From a bacterium (lineage in GTDB: Bacteria; Bacillota; Clostridia; Oscillospirales; Oscillospiraceae), in assembly GCA_004560375.1 (NCBI GenBank), contig SFVC01000001.1:73811-137810 (forward strand): 64,000 nucleotides of DNA, written 5' to 3'. A program made the translations under genes and the position numbers. Under the pieces are notes generated by a model that saw only the letters and a program-made list of their open reading frames with translations, searched no databases and was not told where the DNA came from. This document shows positions 44,188-54,925 of this stretch, in pieces. Every line of letters starts with the position of its first letter. Position 1 is the stretch's first letter.

Positions 44188-44507
44188 GGGAACCGCCTCC
44201 TAAACTCTCACGTGATTTTCACCAGTGTACCACAGAATATGGCAAAATGCAACGATCACGGCCAGACCCGGAGATGGATTCACAGGAGGAGAGCAGCCGG
44301 GGCAGGGCCCTGCCCACGGGCTGTAAGCCCGCCGCAGCTTTGGGCTGACAGGAAGACATCCAGGTGATATAATCATAATAATACGGATGGGATGGAAGGG
44401 ATGGGCGGCGCCTGAGTCCCCATAATTGTTGTCACATCTCCGTCCAGTTTGCGACAAAATGGATAGAGGGCTCTTCTGAAAAACCACTGGGGAAAGGAGG
44501 CGGGGCT
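44188..44507. other. Intergenic region between divergent dacF-like and sigma-factor genes
   Basis: 320 bp with no credible gene. It must hold two divergent promoters. Just before the sigma gene is TTGTTGTCACATCTCCGTCC (44427-44446); the GTCACA could be a -35 for an ECF sigma, but the match is weak. A possible dyad GTTGTCAC / GCGACAAA surrounds it. A GATATAAT at 44367-44374 resembles a housekeeping -10. Confidence 0.4.
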
Positions 44508-45065
44508 GTGGACGACCACGCCATTGTGGAGCTCTACCACCGGCGGGAGGAGCGGGCCATCGCCGAGACGGATCGAAAATACGGCGGGCTGTGCCGATCC
44601 ATCGCCCTGGGGCTGCTGGGCGACCGGGAGGACGCGGAGGAGTGCGTCAACGACACCTGGCACGCCGCCTGGAACCGGATGCCCCCGGACTGGCCCCAGT
44701 CCCTGGGCGCCTTTCTGGGGCGGATCACCCGGAACCTGTCCATCAGCCGGTGGCGGCGGGAGCATGCCCAGAAGCGGTACGACGGGGTGGAGCTGCTGCT
44801 CTCCGAGCTGGAGGACTGCGTCCCCGCCCCGGGCACGGTGGAGGAAACCCTGGAGCGGCGGCAGCTGGGCCGGGCCATCAGCGGGTGGCTGGACGGGCTG
44901 GAGGAGGGGGATCGGCGGATCTTCCTCCGGCGGTACTGGTACGGCGACGCGGTGAAGGATCTGGCGGCGGAGGCGGGGCAGGGGGCCAACGCCCTGGCCC
45001 AGCGGCTGCTGCGGCTGCGGAGGGGCCTGCGGGCCTTTCTGGAATCGGAAGGAGTGGAATTATGA
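44508..45065 (+). CDS. ECF-type sigma factor
   Basis: 185 residues. Region 2 spans about 10-75 (RYGG-like start, then LLGDREDAEECVNDTWHAAWNRMP, the ECF region 2.2-2.3). Region 4 spans about 115-175 (LDGLEEGDRRIFLRRYWYG then an HTH with ALAQRLLRLRRGLR). GTG start at 44508 with AAAGGAGGCGGGG upstream. Its stop overlaps the start of the serpin-domain gene (ATGA), the position normally held by an anti-sigma factor. Confidence 0.92.
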   Translation: MDDHAIVELYHRREERAIAETDRKYGGLCRSIALGLLGDREDAEECVNDTWHAAWNRMPPDWPQSLGAFLGRITRNLSISRWRREHAQKRYDGVELLLSELEDCVPAPGTVEETLERRQLGRAISGWLDGLEEGDRRIFLRRYWYGDAVKDLAAEAGQGANALAQRLLRLRRGLRAFLESEGVEL

Positions 45066-46486
45066 AGGCGGACGATATCTTCGACGGCGTCACCGACGTC
45101 CGGGACGACCTCATCGACGGGGCCGGGGAGGCCCCAAAGCAGCGGAAGCACCCAGGGAAAAAGCGGTGGCTGGGAGCGGTGGCGGCGGTGCTGGCCGTGG
45201 CCATCCTGGGGGGCGTGCTTCTGCGCCCCGGCGGGGGGATGACCGCCTACGCCATCGCCCGGGCGGAGTATCCAAAGATGGCCCCCTATCCCGGCGAGAG
45301 CGGCGGCAGCGCGGCCTATGACGCGTGGTGGGAGAGCGTAAAGGCCCAGCGGCGGGATCTGGGGGACACCTCCGCCCTGGAGGTGTTCTTTGTCCGGAGC
45401 ACCCAGACCTTTTTGGCGGAGGAACCGGGGGAAAACCGGGTATACTCCCCTGTGAACGTCTACCTGGCCCTGTCCATGCTGGCCTATCTCACCGATGGGG
45501 ACAGCCGGGGCCAGATCCTGGAGGCGCTGGGCAGCGGCAGCATGGACGAGCTGCGGAAGCAGGCGAACGACGTGTGGAACGTCAGCTACCGGGACGATGG
45601 GCTGATAACCTCCATCCTGGCCAGCTCCCTGTGGCTGAATCAGGATGTGAGCTTCAACCGGGACACCCTGGACGCCCTGGCCCGGGATTTCTATGCCTCC
45701 TCCTACCGGGGGAGGATGGGCTCGAAGGAGCTGGACAAGGCCCTGCAGAACTGGCTCAATGAGCAGACCGGGGGGCTTTTGGAGGAGCAGGCCGGAAAGG
45801 TCGAGCTGGATCCCACCACCATCCTGGCCCTGGCAACCACGCTCTATTTCAAGGCCCCGTGGGCTGCGGAGTTCTCCAAGGATAAGACCGCGCCCCAGAC
45901 CTTCCACACCCCCATCGGGGACGTGGAGACAGACTTCCTGCACCAGCGGAGTTCAGGAAGCTACTATTCGGGGGACAAATTTTCCGCCGTGAGCCAGTCC
46001 TTCAAGGAGGATGGCGCCATGTGGTTCCTCCTGCCCGACGAGGGGGTGACGCCGGAGGAGCTGCTGGCCGACGAGGAGGCGCTGGAGTTCCTGTTCACGG
46101 AAAAGAAATATGACTGGGGCCGGCCCGCCTTGGTGAACAAAGCCATCCCCAAGTTCGACGTGTCCGCCCAGTTTGATCTGAAGGACGGCCTGAAGGCGAT
46201 GGGGATCACCGACGTCTTTGACCCGGAGCGGGCCGACTTCACCCCCATGACCACCGGGGTGAACGGGCCCACCACCCTCAACCAGACCAGCCACGCCGCC
46301 CGAGTGGTGATCGACGAGGAGGGCTGCATTGCCGCGGCCTTCACCGTGCTGGCGCCCGGCGGTGACGCTCCCCCCGAGGAGGAGGTGGACTTTGTGCTGG
46401 ATCGGCCCTTCCTGTTCTGCGTCACCGGAAACGGTGGTCTGCCCCTGTTTGTGGGGGTAGTCAACAACCCGATGAAAGCATCCTGA
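45062..46486 (+). CDS. Membrane-anchored serpin, candidate anti-sigma partner
   Basis: 474 residues. Residues 1-38 are cytoplasmic and charged (MKADDIFDGVTDVRDDLID), 39-57 are a membrane helix (WLGAVAAVLAVAILGGVLL), and about 100-474 are a complete serpin. Serpin blocks seen: NRVYSPVNVYLALSML, LATTLYFKAPW, and the hinge EEGCIAAAFTV before a reactive loop rich in Gly/Pro/Glu (about 425-450), then DRPFLFCV. The hinge keeps the small-residue AAA of inhibitory serpins, with Cys and Ile where Thr and Glu are usual. Anti-sigma factors of this genomic position have the same layout: short inner tail, one helix, outer sensor. Sensing of host or bacterial proteases is a hypothesis. Confidence 0.93.
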   Translation: MKADDIFDGVTDVRDDLIDGAGEAPKQRKHPGKKRWLGAVAAVLAVAILGGVLLRPGGGMTAYAIARAEYPKMAPYPGESGGSAAYDAWWESVKAQRRDLGDTSALEVFFVRSTQTFLAEEPGENRVYSPVNVYLALSMLAYLTDGDSRGQILEALGSGSMDELRKQANDVWNVSYRDDGLITSILASSLWLNQDVSFNRDTLDALARDFYASSYRGRMGSKELDKALQNWLNEQTGGLLEEQAGKVELDPTTILALATTLYFKAPWAAEFSKDKTAPQTFHTPIGDVETDFLHQRSSGSYYSGDKFSAVSQSFKEDGAMWFLLPDEGVTPEELLADEEALEFLFTEKKYDWGRPALVNKAIPKFDVSAQFDLKDGLKAMGITDVFDPERADFTPMTTGVNGPTTLNQTSHAARVVIDEEGCIAAAFTVLAPGGDAPPEEEVDFVLDRPFLFCVTGNGGLPLFVGVVNNPMKAS

Positions 46487-46490
46487 ATCA

Positions 46491-46520
46491 CTGACGGCAG
46501 GGAGCGATCCCTGCCGTCAG
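46491..46520 (+). terminator. Terminator of the sigma-serpin operon
   Basis: Perfect 13-bp stem CTGACGGCAGGGA / complement, loop of 4, then CTTTG, 5 nt after the stop codon. Confidence 0.75.
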
Positions 46521-46614
46521 CTTTGAAGGGGATAATGTCTCTGGAAATTGCCGGGACAATATGATACAATCAGAGGGAAAGCGACACGATTGGATACTAA
46601 AGGAGGGCCAGACT

Positions 46615-47211
46615 ATGATCGAACTGATTGGATATCTTGGATCCGCGCTGGTAGTGGTGTCTATGCTCATGTCGTCTGTGGTCAAGCTGCGGGTGATCAA
46701 CACCATCGGAAGCGGGATCTTCGCGGCCTATGCCCTGATGATCCACTCCTACCCCACGGCGCTGATGAACGGTTTCCTCATCGGCATCAACATCTACAAC
46801 CTGCTCAAGCTGACCCGGAAGGATCGGAGCTACGACCTGGTGGAGGGCGCGGCGGGGGAGGGCCTTCTGCGCTACCTGCTGGACTACTACCGGGAGGACA
46901 TCCGGCTGTATTTTCCGGATTTTTCGGCGGACAGCGGGGCGAACCGGGTCTATCTTATCTGCTGCAACGGGAATCCGGCGGGTGTGCTGCTGGGGACTGA
47001 CGACGGGCAGGGAACGCTGCAGGTACTGCTGGATTATTCCACGCCCACCTACCGGGACTGCTCCATCGGAGCCTATCTGTACTCCAAGCTGCCCTCCAAG
47101 GGCATCCATACCCTGATTTTTGCAGGGCAGGAAACCCAGGCCCACGCGGCATATCTGACCAAGATGGGGTTTGTCAAAGAGAATGGCGTTTACAGGAAAA
47201 GTCTGCCCTGA
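46615..47211 (+). CDS. YgjV-like membrane protein with C-terminal acyltransferase-like (GNAT) region
   Basis: 198 residues from ATG 46615 (AAAGGAGGGCC upstream). Residues 1-70 hold two or three membrane helices (GYLGSALVVVSMLM, VINTIGSGIFAAYALMI), as in YgjV-family proteins. Residues 95-198 look like a GNAT fold (VYLICCNGNPAGVLLG, then AYLTKMGFVKENGVYRKSL). The combination is seen in Firmicutes but without known function. Its 3' end overlaps the 3' end of the converging RecQ pseudogene by 38 nt. Confidence 0.75.
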   Translation: MIELIGYLGSALVVVSMLMSSVVKLRVINTIGSGIFAAYALMIHSYPTALMNGFLIGINIYNLLKLTRKDRSYDLVEGAAGEGLLRYLLDYYREDIRLYFPDFSADSGANRVYLICCNGNPAGVLLGTDDGQGTLQVLLDYSTPTYRDCSIGAYLYSKLPSKGIHTLIFAGQETQAHAAYLTKMGFVKENGVYRKSLP

Positions 47212-50200
47212 GGGACTCCGTGGCTTTTTGTGTGAGCGATTCGGAGGAAAGCCGCACATCCGCCAGCAGAACGGCGGTTTCCTGGGCATCCTCCTTCCCT
47301 TTCCAGGCGACAACGAACCGAACTTCAGCGGAAACCGGGCGGTATCCCTTTTCACGCAATTCACCGAGCGTTGCAACACAAGCCTTGGAGAGCTTCGCTG
47401 CCCGAAACGGGGCTCCATCCATCCGCGCTGTGAGGTATCCCCGGTCAAGTTCCAACGGACTGCCGCTGTGTAAACGCAAAAGCTGTGCGTTTTTGCCTTT
47501 AAAAAAAATCGAGTACGACATCTCTGTGGGTCAAGGATAGCGTGATCTCCTCCGGCTCCGAATAGAGGACAGGATCGGTCTGCTTTTCCACCGCCGGCAG
47601 TTGATACGCATCAAAGATGCCGGTATTGCAATGGATATAGAGCGTATGCTTGGCCCGGGTCAGGCCCACATAGAGCTTGCGCCGGTCGGCGTCACGCTGA
47701 AGAGGGACGTGATCCAGCAGGAGATAAACGCTGTCAAACTCCCTTCCCTTGGCCTTGTGGATGGTAGAGACAAAAATCGTCTCCCGGTCATGACCGTAAA
47801 AATCCTCGTACCGGGAGTCCCTGATAAATTCCTCCAGGTCGCTGCGGTACTTTCCATAGCTGCTGACCTGCTCAAAATCGGCAATCAGATTCAGGCAGTT
47901 TTCCAGGCAGCTGCTGTCCTGATAAACGGTTTGAAGCCGATCCTTGGCGCCGTTCCAAACCGTATCGCTGATAACCGGAGCGGAATCTTGCCGGCTGTCG
48001 ATGGTTTTGAGGAAAAAGCGTAGTTCTGCCAGGTCATAAAGCCGGAAGCCGTCCATAGACTGTACCAGCTTCGCACGGATGCCGCGCCTGGCCAGCAGGC
48101 TCACCACCCGAAAGGCCTCCTCGTTGGTATTGGTCAGAACACACACGCTCCCGCAACCACGTCCTCTACGCCGTCCAGGCTGCCGATTTTGCCCAGAAGA
48201 TCAAAGCAGTAGGAGTGAAAGGTCTTGATCTCCACAAAATTGGCCGCGTTGCCGATCAGGCCGATCAGCCGCTTTTTGAACTCAGTGGCGGCGGCCCGGG
48301 AGAAGGTCACCATCAGCAGCTGTTCGTGCTTGACATCTTCCAGGGTCAGCAGGGAAGCCAGTTTGTGAACCAGAACCCGGGTCTTTCCGCTGCCGGGGCC
48401 CGCCGCCACCACAATGTATTTGGACTCAGCGTCGTGTATGATGGCGGACTGCGTTTCAGACAGACCTCCAAACAGCTGGCGGTATTTTTCCGGCGTGATA
48501 TTCCGATTGATCTCGGAGATCCGTTCACCCTTGAAGTATTTTGCGATGAATTTTTTGAAATCCAGCTGAAAATAATCCTGAACGAATTGCAGCGCGGCGC
48601 TGTAATCCCGTACCATCAAATTGGCATACTCGCCCACGATGTGGATCTGCTGGATCTTTTGCTTGTAGTATTCGTTCAGTGTTTTGTAGTCCTCCTGCTT
48701 GTACCGGATCTTGTTGTCCAGGATCAGGCGCTTCACTTCCATCCCGTTATAGAGAACCAGAAATCCGCCCTCTAATCGCATCGCTCCGGTTTTGGACAGA
48801 TACAAAAGCACGTCCTCCATGTCGGCCAGGGTTGTCTCGGCTCCGGGAGGCTGGAGCTTTGGCTGGTTACGGTACTCCTGATGCAGCCCCACCAGAGAGA
48901 ACTGAACCAGGGCGCGGTCGGCTTGGGCGTCCTCCGCCTGGGCGTACAGCCGATCCAGGATAAACCGGCACAGTTCGATGCGCCGTTCAAACTTTTCCTG
49001 CATCCGGTTCCGCTCCATAAGCGGTGTGATGACGATATGCTGGCTGGCCCCGTTTTCCTGCTTAGCAATGTACCCCTTAATGGTCCAATAGTAGAAGATG
49101 GTGCGGATATTCCGCACTGAGGAGTGGGGAATCCCCTCGTTTAAGGCCGCCTCATTTAGCTCCTTCAGGGCAAAGCTCTGCTCCTGGCCGCCCATTTGGC
49201 CGAAAAGGAATTGTTCCAGCCGTGCGAAGCGGCTCAGGGTCTGCATGGAGCGGTTCTGGGTGTCCTGCTTATAGAGGTAGGCGGACATATCCATGGAGTC
49301 GGCCAAGAGGCCCTCCTGCCGCATCAGATTGACGCAGTCAATGACGTCCCGCTTTTCCAGACCCAAAATATCCGCAAGGTAGTCCACCCGGGATTCCGCG
49401 TCGTCATTTCCGGCACTGGCGACACTGCGGCTGGAAATCAGAGATTTGATAATCCGTTTGGCCTGCGCTTTTTGCACGTCGGAGAAAAAGTGAGATCGGT
49501 CGATCCGGCGGCTGGCTTCCTCCATATTCGGGGCAAGGATGCTGGTGGCATAGACGCGAGGCATATTCCGGCCCCGCTTTACATAACCGGCATTTTCCAG
49601 CGCGGCGACGGCGGTTTTTACCCGGGTTTCCATGCCGCTGCCGGAGTCGTCCCACCCCGCCTGCCGGGCAAGCTCCAGCGGGGAGCAGCAGACGGTGGCG
49701 CGGTTCCGGGTCAAGTCTTTCATGGCCTTCCAGATCTGTTGGATCTCGCTGATGCTCAGCTTGGTCTGATTGAGGAGAATAAAGTGTTTGTTTAAATCAT
49801 TATCGTGAAACAGGACATAGCACTCCGCCGTGATAGAGGGATCCCGACCGGCGCGGCCCGCCTCCTGGATGTAGTTTTCCAGAGAGTCGGAGATATCGTA
49901 GTGAATCACCAACCGCACATCCTTTTTATCCACCCCCATGCCGAAGACGGAGGTTGCAACGATGATGTTTACCTCGCCGCGGATAAAGGCGTCCTGATTG
50001 GCAATTTTTTCGGCAGGATCCATCTTCCCGTTGTAGGGCCTGGCGGGAAAGCCATCGCTGGTCAGCTTCTCCGCCAGCTGCCTGGTTCGCCTGGTTCGGG
50101 AGACATAGACGATTGTGGGACAATCTCTCTGCTCGATGAGGGAACGGAGCACATTGTACTTGTCCGCCTCCGTCTCCTGGTGGAGAACCACATAGCGCAG

Positions 50201-51589
50201 ATTCTCCCGGGAGGCGGCGGAGGTAAACAGCTCCAGCTCCAGCCCCAGCTTTTCCTGAAAATAGTCGCGAATGTCGCTGATGACCTTCTGCTTGGCGGTG
50301 GCGGTGAAGCAGGAGACAGGAATCGGGGAAGCCAGGCCTTTTTTGGCCTGCAGCTCCCGGATAAAGTCGCCGATATACAGATAGTCCACCCGGAAATCCT
50401 GCCCCCAGGCGGAGAAGCAGTGGGCCTCGTCGATGACAAAGCGTACGACATTCCGGGCAAGCAGCAGCTGTTCAATGGTACGGGAGCGCAGCTGCTCCGG
50501 TGAGATGTAAAAGACTGTAGCCAGCCCGTTTGCCACCCGCTCCAGCGCCTCGGCGCGCTCCACCGGGCTGAGCAGACCGTTTACTGTGACGGCATCCACC
50601 AAGCCATATTCGCTCAGGTTGTCCACCTGATCCTTCATAAGGGATTGGAGTGGAGAAATCACAACGGTCAGTCCGTGCTCCGCCTGCCCCGCCATCAGCG
50701 CCGGCAGCTGAAACGTGATGGATTTCCCGCCTCCGGTGGGAAATACCGCAAGCAAAGATTTTCCATCCACCGCCGCTTGAACCGCCCGCTCCTGGAGCGG
50801 TTCCCCGCCATAGGTGCGGAATTGGTCAAAGCCAAAAAAATCCTTCAGTTTCCTGTGAATACCAAACGCCTCCCGGCAGTAGGGACATCCGGCCCTGCAG
50901 GGACTGCCGCGGAGGGTTTTTATCACGGACTCAACTGCGGGGTAATTCTTCGTAACCCAGGGCGGTGTGACGGAGTGGTAGTCATGGCAGCCGATCAGCG
51001 CCAAAGCATAGGCCAGTTCGACTGGCCGGTTGGAAATCAAGGTGCGTACATCCGCATTTTCGCAGATCTCTTTTGAAAACTCCCGCCTGATCGCCCGCTC
51101 CGGCGCTGGAAAAAGCGGACGATATTTCATAAAAACAAAGAAACCTTGGAATTCCTCAAACGGATTCAGCAGTCCATAGTAAATTTCCTTCCGGTGGGCG
51201 GGCAGCTCCGAAAATGCGTTCACCTCGTCGTAAAACAATTTGCGGGCTTTTTCCGCGTCATTCAGGGGATTGTTCAGCTCCTCGGCCTGGAGTTTGTCGT
51301 CCTTCAAAAGCGCGTGATAGGGCCGCTCCGGAAACAGCAGCGGAGAGAGATAGAGGGTATCGATCGGCTTTGCAGAAAGCGGCCGATCCAGCAATGGCCG
51401 CAGATAGCGCAGATCGTGGTGTACGATATTGTGGCCGCACAAAAAGGCGGCATCGGCGATAAAAGCAGAAAAATCCCGTATGGAGGGGGAGTGAAACTGA
51501 GCGTTGTTCTCCTTCATGGCGCCTAAATCTGCGATTTTCTGATCAGAAATTCCAATTTCACTGTCAATGAACACGATAGACTCGGCCAT
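47174..51589 (-). pseudogene. DEDD exonuclease - RecQ helicase - UvrD helicase fusion, damaged by an internal deletion and frame breaks
   Basis: Start ATG 51589 (MAESIVFIDSE); further in-frame ATGs lie upstream, to 51619. Residues 1-110 resemble a DnaQ-type 3'-5' exonuclease. About 270-650 are an intact RecQ core (FPTGGGKS, VIDEAHCFSAWG, IQEAGRAGRD). About 1035-1160 begin a UvrD/Rep helicase (AAGPGSGKTRVLVHKLA, MVTFSRAAATEF). The frame stops at 48134. The next segment (48146-47499) carries only the C-terminal UvrD part (CVLTNTNEEAF, FVSTIHKAKGREFDSVYLL), so the Walker B to motif IV stretch, roughly 130-150 codons, is missing. A third piece (from about 47510 to 47174) follows a frame change at a run of eight A (47501-47508). 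The deletion points to a real pseudogene; the A-run could be sequencing error. The RecQ part may still be made. Confidence 0.85.
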
Positions 51590-51789
51590 ACTCGTCATCC
51601 CCGTCGAATCAAATTGCAAAGCTGCTTCGGAACTACGCTTGTTCTATTGTACCATAATTTTTGGAACGGACAAGCAAAAACACCAAAATTTTCTTGATGG
51701 CTCAGATGTATATATGATACTTTATACAAAAAGGGTGTCTGCGTTGAACCAGGGGCCAGGGTAATCCCCCAGACGATGGAGGTAGGAAT

Positions 51790-54770
51790 ATGGACAAGGA
51801 AAGCGCACAAAGCCAAGCGAATTGGAGCCAGGAGCAAGTGGCCAAAAACCGGCTGACAGGCCTGTATCCTCCCGCTGGCTTTATGGAGAAAGCAAGGCCT
51901 TTTATCGCGCAGGCCATTTCTGGGAAATATTGTATGGTGGCGGTGGATATCCGGCATTTTCGGCTGTTCAACAAATTTCATGGCCGGACTGCCGGCGACA
52001 AGCTGCTGCGTTATATTGCGGACTGTCTGGAAACGAGGGCCCAGCAATACGGCGGTGTGGCGGGCTATTTCGAAGGGGACAATTTCTGCGTTGTCATGCC
52101 CTGGGATATGGAATTGGTAGGGCAGCTTTGGGAGGATATCCGGGCGGGCGTAGACCTGCTGGGGGGCGCGGTGGGGGTGATCCCCGCCTTCGGCATCAGC
52201 CCCATTGATGATATCGAATTCCCGCCGGAGATGTACTATGACCGGGCGACCCTGGCCCTGTCCCATGTGGCCGGCCGCAACAACATCGTTACCTACGACC
52301 CCGAGATGGAGGATACCCTCGAGGAGGAAATGCGGCTGCTGATGGAGATCAACGAGGCGCTGGAACGGGATGAGTTTACCTTCTATGCCCAGCCCAGTGC
52401 GACATCTTCACCGGCAAGGTGGTGGGGGCGGAGTCCCTGGTGCGCTGGAACCACAGAACCAAAGGCCTGATCCCGCCGGGACGGTTTGTCCCCGCCATGG
52501 AGCGCGGCGGCACGATCCATCTGCTGGATCAGCGGGTCTGGGAAAAGGTGTGCCAGTGGCTGCGGGGATGGATTGACCGGGGCTATCATCCGGTTCCCAT
52601 CTCCATCAACATCTCCCGCATCGACATCATGTCGCTGGATGTGCCGGCGCTCCTCACCGGGCTGCTGGAGAAATACGATCTGCCGGCCAAGTATATCAAG
52701 GCCGAGATCACCGAGAGCGCCTATGCCGAGGAGGACAATCTGATCAACAGCACGGTGGATCGTCTGCGGGAGGCCGGCTTCCTGGTTATGATGGATGATT
52801 TCGGCAGCGGCTACTCCTCCCTGAACATGCTGAAAAGCGTCGCCGTGGACGTCATCAAAATGGATATGCGCTTTCTGGAGATCAGCGAGGAGGAGGGGCA
52901 GAAGGGCGTCGGCATCCTGGAGGCCATGGTCAATATGGCCCGGCTGATGGGCCTGCCCATCATTGTGGAGGGCGTGGAGAATTTGCAGCAGGAAAACATC
53001 CTGCGGAGTCTGGGCTGCCGGTACGCCCAGGGCTACTACTATTTCAAGCCCCTGCCCATCGAGCAATTTGAAAGCCTTCTGGCCGATGAGCGGAACCTGG
53101 ACTTCACCGGCCTGCATTGCAGGCAGGTGGAGGCGTTCCATGTCCGGGAGCTCATGGACGGCAACCTGTTTACCGACACCATGCTGAACAACGCCCTGGG
53201 CCCCTGCGCCGTTTATGATATTTATGAAAACCAGGTTGAGGTGACCCGGGTAAACGAACAGGCCTACCGTCTTGCCGGCCTGGATGCCTCGGACAGCAAG
53301 GATCTGAGCCGGAAGATCTGGAACAATGTCCGGGATGATGACCGGCGCACCCTGCTGGCCCTGTTTGAGCAGGCCTACGAGCGGCAGCCCGCCTCCGTGG
53401 AGGGCTACATCCACTACCTACGGGTAGACGGCAAGGTGCTCTGGGTTCGTGTCCGTGTCTTTTTCCTGCGGGAAAAGGAGGGGCACCGGATCTACTTTGT
53501 CTCCCTGGCGGACACCACCGCCCTGAAGCAACGGCGGAAGGAACGGGTGACGGTGGATCTGCCCGCGGCGGAGCTGGGCAGCAGCGAGCTGAAGGGGCTG
53601 GATCAGTATTATGGCCCCCTCCCCAGCGGGTTCGGGCTGTCCAAAATCCTCCTGAATGGAGAGGGGAAACCGGTTGATTACGAGATCGTCTACATCAATC
53701 GGGAGATGGAGCGGATGTGCGGCAGCGATTTGAGCCGGATCCGGCGCCTGATTCTGAAGGCGTTCGAGGGCAACAGCGAGGAGCTGCTGCAAAAGGCCTA
53801 CCAGGCGGCGTTTCTGGGGGAGCGGCTCACCCACTACGCCTACAGTTCGGTCTCCAGCCACTACCTTGAGCTGACCCTCTACCAGCATGAATATGGCTAC
53901 GTGGCCTGCCTGCTGCGGGACGTGACCCAGACGCAGCTGTGCGAGGGGGCGTTCAACAGCATGGTTCAGTCCTACCGGGAGGTCTATTACCTCCAGTTTC
54001 AGAATCACTACTGCCGGATGATCTACCCCAATGAGGCCCTCCTCACGGAGAGAGGGGACTATGAGGCCATGATAGAGCGGCATTTCGGAACCGGAAAGAT
54101 TTTGAAGTACGATGAGGCGAACGTGCGAAACTTCCTGTCGCTGGAGTATCTGCGGGAGGCGCTCCAGACCCAGAATTCGGTGTCCTGCCGCTACCGCCGG
54201 AGCAGCAAGGAGAGCCCGGATGAGTGGTGCGAAACCGTTGTGACCGTGAACGAGCGGGACAATGGGAGACCCAAGACGGCGGTGGTCACCATTCAGAGCA
54301 TCGACCATATCATCCGGGCGGAGGAGGAGCACCGCCGGGAGCGCATGGCGGAATCCCTGGCCAGTATGTCGGACGCGTTCTTTGTCTACCAGGATATGGA
54401 GGGCGAACGTCTGCTGTACGCCAACCCGGCGGTCATAGAACTTTTTGGCTGCCAGAGCATGGATGAATGGATGGAACTGGTGGGGGGCTCCTTCCGGGGC
54501 ATCGTCCATCCGGAGGATCTGAACCGGGTGGAGTGGGAGATCCAAAACCAGATTCAGCAGTCCGATGGGGCCATGGACTATGTAACGTACCGAATTGTCC
54601 GCAAGGATGGCGAAATCCGCTGGGTGGATGACTGCGGGCATTTGGAAACCTCCAGGCTGGGAGAAGAGCAGCGGATCTTTTACGTGTTTATGAAGGATAT
54701 TACCGACAGCATCACCGCTGTGCAGAAGGACAAGTTGCTTACCTCCAACCAATTCTATCAAGCCGAATAA
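51790..54770 (+). pseudogene. GGDEF-EAL-PAS protein with a single-base frameshift
   Basis: Residues from 51790 to about 52395 form a GGDEF domain whose signature reads YFEGDNF, so it is degenerate and probably not a cyclase. At 52393-52395 (CCC) the frame is lost; one extra C would restore YAQPQCDIFTGKVVG into the EAL domain. From about 52396 the EAL domain has ESLVRW, ITESAYAEED, DDFGSGYSSL, KMDMRF and VEGVEN, the residues needed for c-di-GMP hydrolysis. Two or three PAS domains follow (about 53110-54770, e.g. VNEQAYRLAGLDASD and HPEDLNRVEWEI). No signal peptide or membrane segment. The protein would have about 990 residues if the base is a sequencing error. GGAGGTAGGAAT precedes the ATG. 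Confidence 0.85.
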
Positions 54771-54882
54771 GCCGCGGGGCCGCAGCGGAAACCGCAGCAA
54801 GACGGCATCCTCCGCTCCGGCGGAGCCGGCTGCACCACCAGGTACGAATTCGGCGGCATCGAAATCTGGCCATACGAAACAG

Positions 54883-54917
54883 AGCCGAGGGCTGCAATCG
54901 AACAGCGGCCCTCGGCT
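54883..54917. terminator. Terminator between the GGDEF-EAL gene and yaaA
   Basis: 10-bp stem AGCCGAGGGC / GCCCTCGGCT with a 15-nt loop, 9 nt from the end of the converging yaaA gene. Confidence 0.55.
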
Positions 54918-54925
54918 TAGATGGA

